Shown here in pieces: positions 1 through 32,434 of a DNA stretch of 64,000 nt. The notes beneath the pieces were generated by a model. It was not told the DNA's origin. It searched no databases and saw only the letters and a list, made by a program, of their open reading frames with translations. The position numbers and the translations under genes are program-made. Source of the stretch: Nemopilema nomurai (Eukaryota > Cnidaria > Scyphozoa > Rhizostomeae > Rhizostomatidae); NCBI GenBank assembly GCA_003864495.1, contig ML133386.1, positions 1,976,943 to 2,040,942 on the forward strand, read 5' to 3'. Positions within the stretch are counted from its first letter, which is position 1, and each line of letters starts with the position of its first letter.

Positions 1-212
1 CTGCAGTGTGATAAGCATTTCTGACTTTTCAAGCATGAACGTAGTTTTCAGATTTGCTACCAGACCTCTGACTGTTGGTATATGTGTACAATGCAGAATA
101 ACAGTGCATATTTTGTTGCATTAATGACTAATCGATGTTGCTTCAGACATTTGCCTGGTAAAAAAACAGATAATAGTGTCCTTTCTCATAAAGAGTTTGG
201 CTGTATTTTTAG

Positions 213-15981
<15,769 letters not shown>

Positions 15982-16650
15982 GTCGTGTTCTTAAATCTTT
16001 GCATCCGAAATCCAGATTTTAGGCCCATGCACCTGCATATATTCGTAAGAAATTGCAACAAAATTTCCAGTCTCTGATTTACTACCCCAATTCAGAGTAA
16101 TTTTTATTATATCTTTGCTTCTATCAAATTCGTTTGTGTGTAAATATATATATTGAGAATTTATTCATTGAATTTATTGTCGTTTATGGTTTAGTAGCTG
16201 CTGAAGTGTAGTTGTTTGCTTGAGATCCTTCCGTGATCCCGGGGCTTCGCTGATATTGGATGGCAGATCAAGAATCGGGCCTTTCGGACTAGATTATGCC
16301 TTTAAACACTCATCCAACTGTCTGTGAAGGAGGTGTCTTTAGAAAATCATGATTTAAAGCTTTACCAAAACAACGGGCAGACGACTTAAATAAATACGAG
16401 CTATTTAATGGGTACTGCTTTATAAATATGTGCACTGTTAATGCAATGGTCGAAATCCACATGTGGGTATCTTTGGTTGTGGATAGGAAGTTGAACCAAG
16501 GTTTTCTGTTTCCCTCTGCGATGAAAATTTTACAGACGAATTCCATCAAAATCTTCTTAAAAACGGCACGTGCCCAGTTCTTTAATAAGATAAAATACAT
16601 TATTGTTAAGATACGATAATTCTTATACATTCTTTCCAATCTTTCTACGC
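15982..16650. other. Convergent 3' flanks of BLM and the ShKT gene
   Basis: About 670 bp between two stop codons facing each other. Presumed 3' untranslated sequence of both genes. AT-rich, with no clear canonical AATAAA for BLM and no further coding signal. Confidence 0.5.
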
Positions 16651-19600
16651 TCAGACCTTTTTCTTGTCATCCCCGCGGCTATTCTGCAGCAGATGCGCGG
16701 GTTTCTCGGTTTTGTTTGGGCTCGTCCCGCAGAACCCGCACGTCTGCGGGCAGTACTTCTTCATGAGAGACCCACTCAGGTCGCACATGCCATATTTCTT
16801 CCATTTAGGACAAAACTCCTTCTGCTGTTCATCGTCCTTGCAGGTTGTTTCTGTTGAAAACAGCAAAGGTAGGATTAGTATTCCCCAACTTTGAAGATGT
16901 TGAGAACGGATTTTGGTATTGTACAACATACTGAAATCCGAGGTATAGGATTGTGAATCTAGATTGTCAATCCCTCCTCAAGATTGCCTTTATAGATGAA
17001 AAAATTGAAAGGTTTTGTTGAACGAGAACATCTTTTACTAAATGACTAACTGAGGTGAAGTCTTTGATTATCTTGCTAACTGGTATTACAGTTTGCTTTG
17101 CCACTTCCCATCCCCCAATCACATCCCCCCCCCCCAATTCCCTCCCCTTTCAATGTCTCTCCTGCGATGTGGTTAGTGACTTACTTTTGCATATCTGACA
17201 CGTGTGCCAGCAATTGGCGTGCATCCACTGGCCCGCCCAACCCACGTCGTTGCAATCCGTCGCGTACTTCTGGCACAGCTCTGGGTGCTTGTCCTTGCAA
17301 TCTACAATCAGAAGTGGTTTTAGTACCTCCAGTTAATAGAACATGCAGCCAGGTATTCGATCTCGTTATAAACAGACTTCGCTTAGAGCAACGAACCTGG
17401 ACAGTTGCTTCCTTCTTTGTCAGTCTTTGGGGTCACTCCATCAGGGCAACATTTGTACTTCGCTTTCGAACAGTCTACCTTTTGGCCTAAAGGGAAATCA
17501 TACTCTCGTTTTCAGGGGAATCAAGCTATGGGTGACAGATGGGACTTGAGATGACATGTTTTTGTTTACGTATATACTGTATATAAGATAAGAAAATTAT
17601 AGGCAATACAATCTAATTTCAAAAACCTAGAGTTGACTGATTTTAATTTGAATCAATTGGAAAGTTTTTCCAAGCCAAAACAGATTGCCTCGCATTCAAT
17701 TTCAGAGCCTCACATTCGATTTCTAAATGGCCGTCTTTGAATGTTTTATGCGCATGTCTACAAGCTAATGAGTTTACCGGGCTTGAAGGAAGCTACGTCT
17801 TTACTGCTTCTCCTTGCCAAACACGCAACACACTCACCACATAGCCTGCAAGTCTTTCGACACAACTTCTCCATCTGGTTTTCCTTGGCGAATTTGCAAA
17901 ACCCAAACTTGTCTCTTAACAGCTCACATTCCTTGGTGTTATACAGGTCAAAACAGTTCACTGTGGAGAAAAGTTTGTTCATGAGGGTCACTAAAATATC
18001 CTGATTCATTGAATATTTCATTTAATCAAATCTGCACTGATATTGATAAGCAGCAATTCAAGTTCTGGTCTTTAGCAAACTGAGATCAGTGGTTGCGGTG
18101 TTTTGAGGATTTAATCTTAATCTGGTTTGACCTGAAGGATGGACACCCTCGCTGCAGAGAGTGGGAACAAATTGAAGAGAGCTCGAATGGGACGAATGCT
18201 GAAGGGGATACTTGATTGATGGTGCAGCTTTAAATAGCCCGGTGCGACTAAAATAGTCGTCGTGTGTTATTTTAAAGTGAAGCAATTTTGGGTTTTACTC
18301 CATTATGGAAAACTATTGCGCTTTGTAGAGAGAAAGGAGATAGACCTGAATCGAAACTGCGTTTATACCTTAAATATAGAAAGAAACAAGACAGCCAGAA
18401 GGTACACATTGGACATTTCTGTTCAACATTATGAAATCTTAACCTTCATTAATTTCTTGGATAATCTTGACCCGATATTTGCTCTTGCCTGAAAACTCAA
18501 CCAACAATGTTGTTTTGGAAGCTGGGCTTTTTCCCAGTTTGGTTTGACCTGAAGTTATACCAACCCGTAATGAGTGGCAGATTAAAGCTTTTCTTTTCAG
18601 TATCCAATTTCTAATTCCTTCCAGAGCGTGACCACCAAACTTAAGGACTTTCCATCATCAGTTTTTCTTCAACTGTAATTTCTTATCTTTAAAGACTCAA
18701 TACTGGTTTTCAAAAATCCCTGCCAACCAACTGCTGAACCAGTTTCTTTCTTGGCTTTAAGCCCATTCAATTCGGAAAGGTTAATGTATAGCAGGTCGAT
18801 CGATAACGCTCTTGTTGAAACTAAAAAAATTTATAAAAAGCTCGATTTGTATTTACTGAAGGTGTTATTTCTCTATTCTTCTCTCTAAATACTTCTTACC
18901 TCCCCAAAACAACGACTCCTTTGAAGCAGTCTTCATCTTCACTTCCAAATCTGAAACAAGAGGTATAGTGCACCATTTATCAAAGCGTGCTTACTATGAT
19001 TTAAGCATGTAAATGCATACAGAAGTACATGATGGAGAAGAGCGTGGTCACTGCACGGGTTGTCTCAATGGTTTGAAAATTTCGTGGAAGGGCCTAGCAC
19101 TCAGCCAAATCCCCCAGTTAAGCGGGGATATAAAAAAGGTTGCAAGAAAAGCAGGCCTCCTAACATCTAGAAAATACCGATTTCAATGTTTTTCTCGACT
19201 CTGCTTCCGGAAAATTCTTTTCCGATTTTGTCACTGAACTTCTCAAATGTTGCAAAACTTCTCAAAAATCGTCTCGCAAAAATAAGTAAAAAAGCATTTC
19301 CAGTGAAGAAAGCTCTCAAGCAGGACGCATTCTTTATTTCAGTCATATTTCTTATTCAATGCTACAGGTCACAAACAACGTCATCCAATTTCCTCATAAG
19401 AATGAAATCATGGAAAGTATTTGTTATCTGCCATCAAAAAGCTTTAGGAGACATGTACAATTGTGTCCTTGAAATACACGGAATTCCAACTTATTAATCA
19501 ATAGATTTTTGTATTATACGAAGGTTTGTAGCCAAAGAGACGATTGTGAGAAAGTGGTTTTGCTAAACAAAAACATTAAAATTTAAATACCGCCTGTTTA

Positions 19601-19825
19601 ATATGTACGTCTTAAATTCATTCACATAGCAGGAGCTTTTGTGAGACACGGGAGAAAGTGAATCAACGAATGACATACAGCATCAGTAAAAAGAATAAAG
19701 TTAATTTTTAAGACATAAATGTTTGACAAAGATTTCTTACTGCTTTCCCTCTTCTCCACTTTCTCGGGTAGATCCAGTGCCATAGAGGTGGCAGTGAACA
19801 CGATGAAGCTGAAAGCACCCCTCAT
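16651..19825 (-). CDS. Secreted protein with three ShKT domains
   Basis: Six coding exons on the minus strand join in phase: 19825-19741, 18950-18900, 17960-17838, 17486-17397, 17301-17185 and 16850-16651. They give 221 residues. The ATG at 19825 starts a hydrophobic leader (residues 1-16 approximately), so export is expected. Three six-cysteine ShKT domains follow at about residues 47-86, 117-154 and 158-192. Between the first and second lies a short cassette with a CCPDG core, resembling a motif I recall from papilin-like matrix proteins. The C-terminal tail is basic. ShKT domains occur in sea-anemone channel toxins but also in many non-toxic secreted enzymes and matrix proteins. The multidomain form favours a matrix, immune or gland-secreted role. 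Toxicity is not shown. Confidence 0.82.
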
Positions 19826-20865
19826 GGTGGCCTTGAAAAACTAAAACCAAAAAGACTTTAAAATACCGAATAAGTTCGTTTCAAATGTTGTGGTCAACAT
19901 TCACACACAACCGGCTGTTGGTATTTCCTCCCTGCGTTCGATTCAATTTTCTTTTGGCTAATTGCGAAATACCCGTGACTGTGGCCAAGTAAATTGTGGT
20001 TTTCATTAAGCCGTCTTTCCTATTACGCCTTACAATGCTTGCTAAAAATACGTTGGACGCCTAAGCAGCTTGGAATTATTTTTAGTTTCGTTCTGATGTA
20101 TACCTATTGAAAGAGGTGAGTCAGTCTCCATCACCCAAATATGATTGCTTAGGGGTACTCCAAGTTAAATGACCCGAAAGTATTTAATATTCGCAAAGGA
20201 AAGGAAAGGGATGTATGCCGAAAGATGCAAATCAGCCAATGCGGGCACATAAAATACTGCTGTGGGTTTTCCAGGCACAACAGTTGTGACTTCTATCTGG
20301 GGGCTAGGGTTCTCTATTTTGGTGAGGGAAATCCCCTGTCGCAACCCAAGTAGAGCTGGATACGTCATTGGGGTGATTGGGCTCAATGGCATGCGTTACG
20401 CAACAACTTTTGCTTGGCAACATCTTTTGCATGGCAACATGCCAGCTTTGTTTCTCTGGACGCCCTTGTTGTCCATAACGAAAGCAACATATTTCACTTG
20501 AGTCAGAATAACCCAAACCCTAACACCGCCTCAAGTCTACTGGATGACTATAATGATGCAATTGATGAAAGAGACTAAGCAACATTTCATGACAAAATCT
20601 ACAATGGTCTTACAATCGTTAATGTTTCAAAACAATCAATCAAGAAATCAAATAAAATAGCACCACTGTTAGACGATAGAGTAACTTGGTCTAAGTCTTG
20701 CTAACTAGTCAAGTACGGTGAAAAGATCTAGCTCGTTCACTGAGAAATCTTTCTATTGGTTTCTTTTGTCATAACTTTGGTCTGTATTAGAAGCTTTCTG
20801 CAAATGCAGTCGAAAGCCGCTTGATTCGTACAGCAGTAATAAAGAATAGATCGAATGTCACTTAC

Positions 20866-20965
20866 CAATCGATGCTATGTTTACTTGCACTAGATCTCGC
20901 TCTGACCTTTCCCTTGCGATGCCTGTTTGCTGCCGTTGCCTTGTCAATGTTTGTCGTATGTCCCA
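20866..20965 (-). other. Probable non-coding first exon and promoter of the ShKT gene
   Basis: On the minus strand a good donor (GTAAGT) starts at 20865. A matching acceptor (TTTTAG) ends at about 19843, just before the ATG at 19825. A TTAAATA TATA-like box at 21000-20994 would place transcription start near 20965. The 5' limit of the exon is inferred from that box only. Confidence 0.4.
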
Positions 20966-21537
20966 CTGCTCCAACTCAACTCTGCTGCGCCCGTATTTAA
21001 GGCATTTCTCTTCAGAAATCCATAAACAAGGGAATCACGCAGCTGAGCAACCAGATATCGGCCGAGCCTTTCAATAGAAAGCCTTTCAAAGCAATGGGTT
21101 GGGCCAGAACCTTTCTCTTTCTTTCAATGAAAACACACTCATATCGTATGAGGTAGGGTGGTCTTTTATCTTCAATTCACGTTCTTTCCCATCAACAAAT
21201 TTGACAAATTTATTGCCCAGCCTGACAGTAATAATCAATATGAATAGGAATTCCAGATATTGCAGTGTCTCGTCTTGGCGCGATAATATCTTGTAGGCTT
21301 GTCTAGATGGTGCCCGCATCCAAATGAAATCCATCCTGTTACGCCTTGTGTAACATTTCTATTCTTGGTTTATCGTTTCATTCTAAAGGCCTGTAAGCAA
21401 AGGTCTTCTCGCTTTTAAGAAAACCCAGCCATGAGACTTATCTCAGCTGTTTGGTTGTGATGCTCTTCCATAAGCTCTTAAAGTTAAACTTTTCTTTACT
21501 GCTAAAAAGATAACAGACCCTTCTCCTCAATACGATG

Positions 21538-21573
<36 letters not shown>

Positions 21574-22709
21574 TGACTTGATGCCGTTTCTGCGCTAAAT
21601 GATCACCAACTCTGGCATGTTAATTAATAAAAGGTTGTTTGCTTCCCATTCGTTCTGTGTTTAGGGAGTGACTTTCCTTGGGACCTCTCTCTATTTTCAG
21701 CAGGACTTCTAATGATTTCGTGTGGCGTAATATTGTGGCGAAAGAGACAAGTTGAGTGAGCATTTGCCTCCTTGTCTATAATGAAAGCTTCGACGAACAA
21801 TTGAAATGAGAAGTATCATATCAGTGAGCATGCTAAGGAAAGACTATACGTTCGACTGAAATAGTGAGAGCAAGTGTCGAATTTCGTGATGACTGGGGTG
21901 TGCTCATAATCCAAGCAATTGTCTCCCCATTGGAATTCCCCATTAACTTTCTATTTGATGTCTTGAATCTGGTGTGATCATTTTCTCGTCTTCAGTCTGG
22001 CTTTTAAGCCCGACGAATGTCCCTTCTTTTCCCTAATTGTAAAGTAGTTCAGAAGTCTCAGCTCTTGAATTCAAGAATGGCTAGCCTGAAGTCGCTGGTT
22101 CTTTTAGAAAGAGGGAGGATTAGGCTTATAGGAACACTTGTGGATGTTGTTATTCCTATATTTATTATTTTGCAAGTTCTTTTATGGGTTTTGCTGTCGT
22201 TTTCATGATATTGTTTAAGGTGCAGAAAACACGGAGCGAGCAAGAGACGATGTTGCGTGACCGTTGCATCTTTATAAATTTACTGACTAATTAAAAAACT
22301 AGGCGTATGCACATAAAACTAGGGGACATGTTGTTTATTACGTTACTATGGATACGGAGACAATGGAAGGTGATAATCAAAATTGCTAAATAAATGATAA
22401 CTAATCTTATTCGTCTCCACTGTGTTCGTCTCCCACTCCCATTGCACTGTTACGAGGTCAATTGTTTGAGAACACCAACAACAACAGTAACAAATGCAAA
22501 ATGGTGGAGTCAGGAAGTTTCTTTCCGAGAAGTAGAATCCGTTAATATTCTGATTTCCTGTTAGATTTAAATACTACTTTTTATTTTGAAACAGTTGAAA
22601 TGTACAGAAAAACTATGTTTCTTGTCGATCGCTATTGTTCCTGAAGCTTTCCAACGGAAGCATTCTATTTTGGGGGTGGCGCCACATCTAGCCTTGGTCT
22701 AATGCTGTC
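20966..22709. other. Divergent intergenic region between the ShKT gene and PGGT1B
   Basis: Contains an (AT)n microsatellite at about 21538-21573 and otherwise unremarkable AT-rich sequence. An 82-codon open frame on the minus strand (21334-21086) has no recognisable features. The PGGT1B promoter should lie at the right end. Confidence 0.5.
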
Positions 22710-27310
<4,601 letters not shown>

Positions 27311-29132
27311 CATTAATCACTTGAAGGGTCTTCATTGATGTCATGAACGCCTTCAGAAGCACTGTTTCTTTTCTTCTTCCATGTTTTCATTTTCCACGTG
27401 AATGGGTTATCCAGGAAAGCGCAAGATGTTTTGTCACGGCTTTTGAAATCTCTCAAACGCAAGTGTTCTTGATCATTGTGAAACAGATCATTGCCCAATG
27501 TCACAAATCATATTTCATAACTATATTAATGTGGTTTTAAGGCAACAGAATTTTTGCAAATACTTCTAGTCTTTTTGTCATTTGCCTTCGTGATAAGATT
27601 GCCAGCAATCGTATCAGTTGAGTGCCATGGCTAAATTTTGGGGCTGGGGTGAGGGGGGAGGATCCATCATATACGGTTAGATGATTTAGCGAAAATCCTT
27701 GGATCCTTAATTCTTAGTGTCGTAGTCATGAACGCAATTTTCCATTCTCTTTAAATTGATTCTTATTTCCAGATAAGTTTTCTTCCGTTCTATGCATTCC
27801 TGTATTTACGATAAAATTATAATTTTTTCGCAATTTCTCAAAAGGTCTGTTGTGTTATTTTTTGAGGAAAAGGTTATATCCAATAGTGTCGGCTGATAAA
27901 CTTATTTAATTTCGAAAAATCTCAAATTCGTTGTTTCTCTGCATGCCCTAAACGGTGCATGATCAATTCCCTTTTACCTTTCCCTTTCACCTTCCATAGT
28001 AGTCGACATAACTACTACCTTTTAAACAAGTTAAACTGCATGCTGTTGTGCTGGTTGTGATGCCGGACTTGGCATCTGTGGCAGCTTTCAGGTCTTCACG
28101 CAAGAAATGAGCGAAAAGGAGACTGTTTGAAAAAAGACTAGAAGTGAACTAAAGATTCTTTGAAGAAAAGGAATCTTAAATGAAAACACCTTAATCATGC
28201 AGATAATTCTAAGTATTTTTCTAATATTTTATAAAATTTATGAGTTTTATTGGCCAAGCTGCTTTCAAAGCTGTTGATGCATTTCCATGGGTTTTCGTAT
28301 GAGTTCAAGTATAATTACAATTTAACTTAGTTACCATTAAAGTTGTTCGAAATTGTCCTAAGTTGTCCAAGAGACACCAAAATTTCAAAATTGATCGTGA
28401 AAAGGTGCTTGGAGTGCAAAAGATCAAATTTGAGATTTCTTTTCAATATTCCAAATGCCTTTCAATGAGAGTAAAGACATCATACAAGCTTCAGAGTAAA
28501 CACATCATGCTTGCTTCAGTCCTTATAAAAACGACAAAATGAGCACTGCAATAGAGATGCAAATTTTTGCTGTGACCCCATCATGGATTGTCCGCCAATT
28601 TGGAAAAGCCTTTTGAATTTGTGACTGGAGAATTTGTGATTTTAACCCTACTTTGCTGCAGAGAATTGGTTTGTGGCAGCAACGTTCTTAGATTTCCATA
28701 TGAAAAAATCCCTATTATCTATATAATAATTTCTAAACTGTTTAGATCCCCGGATAATACAGTTTCGTTCGATGGACAAAGCAACCGGAAATAGTACTTG
28801 TTTCAAGATTGTTTCAAAGAAACTGCAGCAGCGTGGGCATGTAGATATTGAGTCACGTGGGTGTTAAGTCACGTGGGGTATTAAGTTTTTCAGGGAACTA
28901 ACAAGTAAGGTCCGCGTTGGATGTTTGAGGAGGAAGCGGTACCTTTGAAACGGAGAAAAGCCTAGTTGAACGGTAACCCAGGCAAACAAGGCATCGTTTA
29001 AATTTGAGACTATTTAGATAAGTTCATGTTCTGTTACAAGAGGAATTTGCATTTGTTTTTTTAGCAGAATCAGCTAATAAACTTGAGCCGCGTGACTTTC
29101 TTTGTCTCATCGTTGATTAGAAAATCCTCGCA
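27311..29132. other. Intergenic region between PGGT1B and the GRL-like gene
   Basis: AT-rich, with no coding or repeat signal seen, apart from a pair of CACGTG E-boxes at 28850-28878. The left end is presumed 3' untranslated sequence of PGGT1B. Confidence 0.5.
28850..28878. promoter_or_regulatory. Two AGTCACGTGG E-boxes 16 bp apart
   Basis: AGTCACGTGG occurs at 28851 and again at 28867, about 255-280 bp before the ATG of the intronless receptor-like gene. CACGTG with a 5' GT is the core bound by MITF/TFE, USF and Myc-type bHLH proteins (established). Use as a promoter element here is inferred. Confidence 0.4.
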
Positions 29133-30320
29133 ATGGAGCCAGATCACACGCAGATGGAGCAAGCCCTGCGAATAAACTACGTTTTCCATCATTTTCGCCA
29201 CTTCAAATTCACTTTACGAATGCTTGGATTCTGGCAACCAACAAACGCGTCCTTCCTCGAGTCATGGATCTATCCGGCAATCGTAAACCTGGTATTTTTC
29301 GCAATGATTATCATGGAGACTGTGTATATGGCCACTGCATACCCCGAGGCGGTGCGACTGGCGAAGCGAGAGAAGAACTATGACCAGCTTTTTGACTTGT
29401 CTATTCGGATGACGGTCGACTTGTATGCATGGCTGTGTCACGTTTTCACGGTTGCCTACTTCAAAAGTCGCGACTTGGAATCGAGCTTATTGCTAGTTGA
29501 AGGTCTCGATGTGCCATCGTTGCTGCAATGCCTTGCGTTGAATCGCCACTTAAACTGGATCTTGTTGATCTCATTCGCAGTAAACATGTTGGTTTCAGTC
29601 CTTACCATGTACAATACGTTTTGGCTGGATACAAACCTAAAAAGCAACTGTACTAGCATGGAATTTCTCGTGTACGGAATGAACTACTTATACCTGCCTT
29701 TCAACATTTTCCTTATTCCAGTCTCTCTATCCTTGACATGGGTCACATACCTTTTGTTTGGGATATCAAAGCTGCGGTTGAAGAACCTCGCTCACACATT
29801 CTTGGTATGGGAACTAAGAACCGAGGATGCGATCTACCAGCACTATACACAATACTCCATCAAGGTGCACCAAACATGTGCCAAACTTAAATGGCTGTTT
29901 CTTGTCCATAACGCTATAATGGTCGTTCTCACGCCAATGTTCTTTTACCTAAGCATGGAGATCGTCAAGAAGCAAAATTCCTTTCATTTCGCCATCTTTA
30001 TTTTGCTCTGCACTGAGACCGTGGTGAGCTGGATTGTCCCCCTGCTCTTCGCAGAAGGCTTGGCCTCGCAGGAGAACGAGTTTCGAGAAGAGGTAAACAA
30101 GTTTTGCCCCGGATACATTCGCGCCCAAGTGCCAGGAATTGACGACCGTGTCTTGGAAAGAAAGACTTTTTGTTCTAGAGCTGAAGTTAATAAGCTGCTT
30201 TCGTACCTGAGAGAACGCAGACATGGCTTCGTCATTGGCGCCTACAGCTTTCAGTTGAAGCTCTCGATGTTCTCTTTTTACTTTGGCTTCATATTATTTG
30301 TAATCAAAGTTTTCCTTTAA
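29133..30320 (+). CDS. Seven-pass gustatory-receptor-like (GRL) membrane protein
   Basis: A single uninterrupted frame of 395 residues from an ATG. Hydrophobic segments lie at about residues 45-67, 92-110, 140-162, 178-212, 254-275, 284-306 and 372-393, giving seven passes and no signal peptide. The last segment ends with a pattern like that of insect gustatory receptors: a glycine-aromatic start, F-x-L-x-L-S, then FYFGFILFVIKVF in the place of the TYxxxLxQF signature. The acidic, charged loop between passes 6 and 7 would be cytoplasmic under the inverted topology known for that superfamily. GRL genes have been reported from anthozoans, including a Nematostella member with a developmental role. 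A GPCR is less likely, because no DRY or NPxxY motif is seen. The lack of introns contrasts with every neighbour. Confidence 0.62.
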   Translation: MEPDHTQMEQALRINYVFHHFRHFKFTLRMLGFWQPTNASFLESWIYPAIVNLVFFAMIIMETVYMATAYPEAVRLAKREKNYDQLFDLSIRMTVDLYAWLCHVFTVAYFKSRDLESSLLLVEGLDVPSLLQCLALNRHLNWILLISFAVNMLVSVLTMYNTFWLDTNLKSNCTSMEFLVYGMNYLYLPFNIFLIPVSLSLTWVTYLLFGISKLRLKNLAHTFLVWELRTEDAIYQHYTQYSIKVHQTCAKLKWLFLVHNAIMVVLTPMFFYLSMEIVKKQNSFHFAIFILLCTETVVSWIVPLLFAEGLASQENEFREEVNKFCPGYIRAQVPGIDDRVLERKTFCSRAEVNKLLSYLRERRHGFVIGAYSFQLKLSMFSFYFGFILFVIKVFL

Positions 30321-31200
30321 TTATTAAATGCGCTCACCTCGAAGCCTCTGACTCTAATACTTCCAATGTGAGATCCAGCATGACGACACGACAGACTTTC
30401 CCAGTGTTTCCGAGCATCTTCAAAGAGACATCAAAGCGCTACCTGGAACTGCATAGCGTTTCACTTCAGTGAATCCAGCCGTTGCTTCGACTCTTTAACA
30501 GAATCAAGTTCTGGAAATTTGAAGTTGCAGTTCTTATTGATTAGGCTTTCCAGTGAGTAATCAACTCAACACTAAATCAACCAATTATTTTGGGCCGAGA
30601 AATGTATAGCCTATGTGATGAAGGACTCCAAATATCGCTCAAAATTCCCATCTGTTACCTGCTTCCACTGTCACAAAGGAATGTATTATTCCAAAACAAG
30701 TTTATCTCATAGCCAGAAGACTTGACCATTGGGGACCATCTAATCGTCAAACGGTCTCCCTTTCAAAATATTTTAAAAGAAGTAGCCAGCAAATGTATTT
30801 CTAAGTCCAAAGAACAAATCATTCTTAAAAAAGCTATGGTATTTACTAATTTCTCGACTTATTAATATCGGTGCTACATGGTTTGGGGTACAAGGCTCCG
30901 CCTACTTAAAAGGTAATGGTACCATATAATTACAACGTTCATTGGAGGTGATAGCGGCTGGTAATGCGGATAAAGCATTCGATCGTTGCACGAAGTAATT
31001 ACGGTTTGAATCAAGTCTCCTAGATGGTGTCAAGACGGTCTTCATTCAAGTCTATTATTCGTCTTTTGTCGTGTTTGTACACTGTGTACTAAAATATTGG
31101 TGTGCAAGTATGGCTCTTGGAATGATCAATTTTGGTTAATTTTTGCATAAAAAGTGGTGCAATTTTCAGTGTTATCGGATTAAGTGTCTCAAAATGCCAT
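30321..31200. other. Intergenic region after the GRL-like gene
   Basis: Presumed 3' untranslated and intergenic sequence. Apart from AT richness I see no gene, repeat or structured element. Confidence 0.5.
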
Positions 31201-31544
31201 TTCTTATGCGATGAAATATTTTAGTCTGCGAGGTATTCTTCTGCTTTAGGTCCACGTTCCCGCTGCAAGATTTATCTGGAAGCGTTCATTGGTACTTTAA
31301 TCGTCTGTTGCAGTGTCGTCAAAAGAACACACATCCGTTTCTCTTACGTTTTCATACGCTGAATCTTCCTCATTCTTATGCGATGAAATATTTTACTCTG
31401 AGAGGTATTCTTCTGCTTTAGGTCCACGTTCCCGCTACAAGATTTATCTGGAAGCGTTCATTGGTACTTTAATCGTCTGTTGCAGTGTCGTCAAAAGAAC
31501 ACACATCCGTTTCTCTTACGTTTTCATACGCTGAATCTTCCTCA
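31201..31544. repeat. Tandem duplication of a 172-bp unit
   Basis: 31201-31372 and 31373-31544 are nearly identical, with only a few base differences. On the minus strand the right-hand copy covers the last 25 codons of the small gene at 31469-32434 plus its first 3' untranslated bases. The left-hand copy repeats the same codons and stop after the real stop, so it should be untranslated. Confidence 0.92.
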
Positions 31545-32434
31545 TCTTCAAATCTCCTCGCAAGAACCCTAGAACCGTAATCTGTTTCAGAAATCGTTTC
31601 ATCTTGACTAATGAAGGTAGACTTGATGAGCGCACCTATAAAATCATTTATTTTCCCTGCCTTTCCCGCTGTTGCAAAATTCAAATTATTTCCCCTCTAT
31701 TTTATGGGAACAGCTTCACTGACTTGCCGTTATAGTAGTTGTTGTTGTGATCTGGTGCAAAATTCTACTTTCTCTGAAGTGACCGGCAACAACAACAACA
31801 AGATCTTTACATCGAAAGTCGAAGGCCCCTGCACAGCCCAGTCACTGTAAAGCTTGTATTGTTAAAAGCTGTTCTAGGATTCAAAAATGACCTATTGAAA
31901 AAATTGATTTTGGTATGGACTCAAATAGACTGGGTTACCACTTCTTTTTGACACCAGGTCCCCTTGTATTTGTGACTTATTGTACCAGATACCACCCTTT
32001 TGGTACCATGTTGCCATTACCCTGCCACCCCTTCAATTTTTTGCGGTGGGCCAAGTGGTTAGCTTATTAGGAAGTCACTAGAAATTTCCAACCCCCAAGT
32101 GATGTGTGGATTGATGCAGACTTTATATGAAAGGCAAAATTTTATGCGAAACCTTTAATAGTGATACGAAGAGGGTGCCTTCGAAAGCAAGACCTAGCCT
32201 GCAGCAAGTTGATGTGAGACAGGTCGTTCGTCTTTTATGCATTCTTAGTTTTTCTGTTCTCAACATTTTTGCACCATTTTTGTTCTCAACATTTTGAATG
32301 GATGATCCAAACATGGAGTCTTATTACGTGGAAAAAGAAGGGACGAAACCCTGTCCTTCGCAGTAGCCATTGAACAGGAACATGAACTTACCACAGGGGA
32401 CCGAGTAAGAAAGATTCTTCTCCAGAGGCGCCAT
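31469..32434 (-). CDS. Small acidic protein of 80 residues, divergent from METTL14
   Basis: Two exons on the minus strand, 32434-32392 and 31668-31469, join in phase. The donor is CCCTGTG|GTAAGT and the acceptor GCAACAG|CGGG. The ATG at 32434 has an A at -3 and reads MAPLEKNLSYSVPC. The second exon contains GKAGKINDFIGALIKS, an acidic stretch FEDEEDSAYENV, and ends FDDTATDD. There is no signal peptide or membrane segment. I do not recognise a family. It starts 29 bp from the METTL14 ATG on the other strand, so a shared promoter is likely. The call rests on phase agreement and splice consensus alone. A further exon within the 723-bp intron cannot be excluded. Confidence 0.5.

Noticed and set aside
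16651..19825. Calling the ShKT gene a neurotoxin
   Set aside because: It has three ShKT domains plus another cassette and a long tail, unlike the compact single-domain toxins. The domain alone does not show toxicity.
21086..21334. 82-codon minus-strand ATG frame in the ShKT-PGGT1B spacer
   Set aside because: No recognisable features or splice partners. It could be real, but a chance frame of this size is expected in AT-rich DNA.
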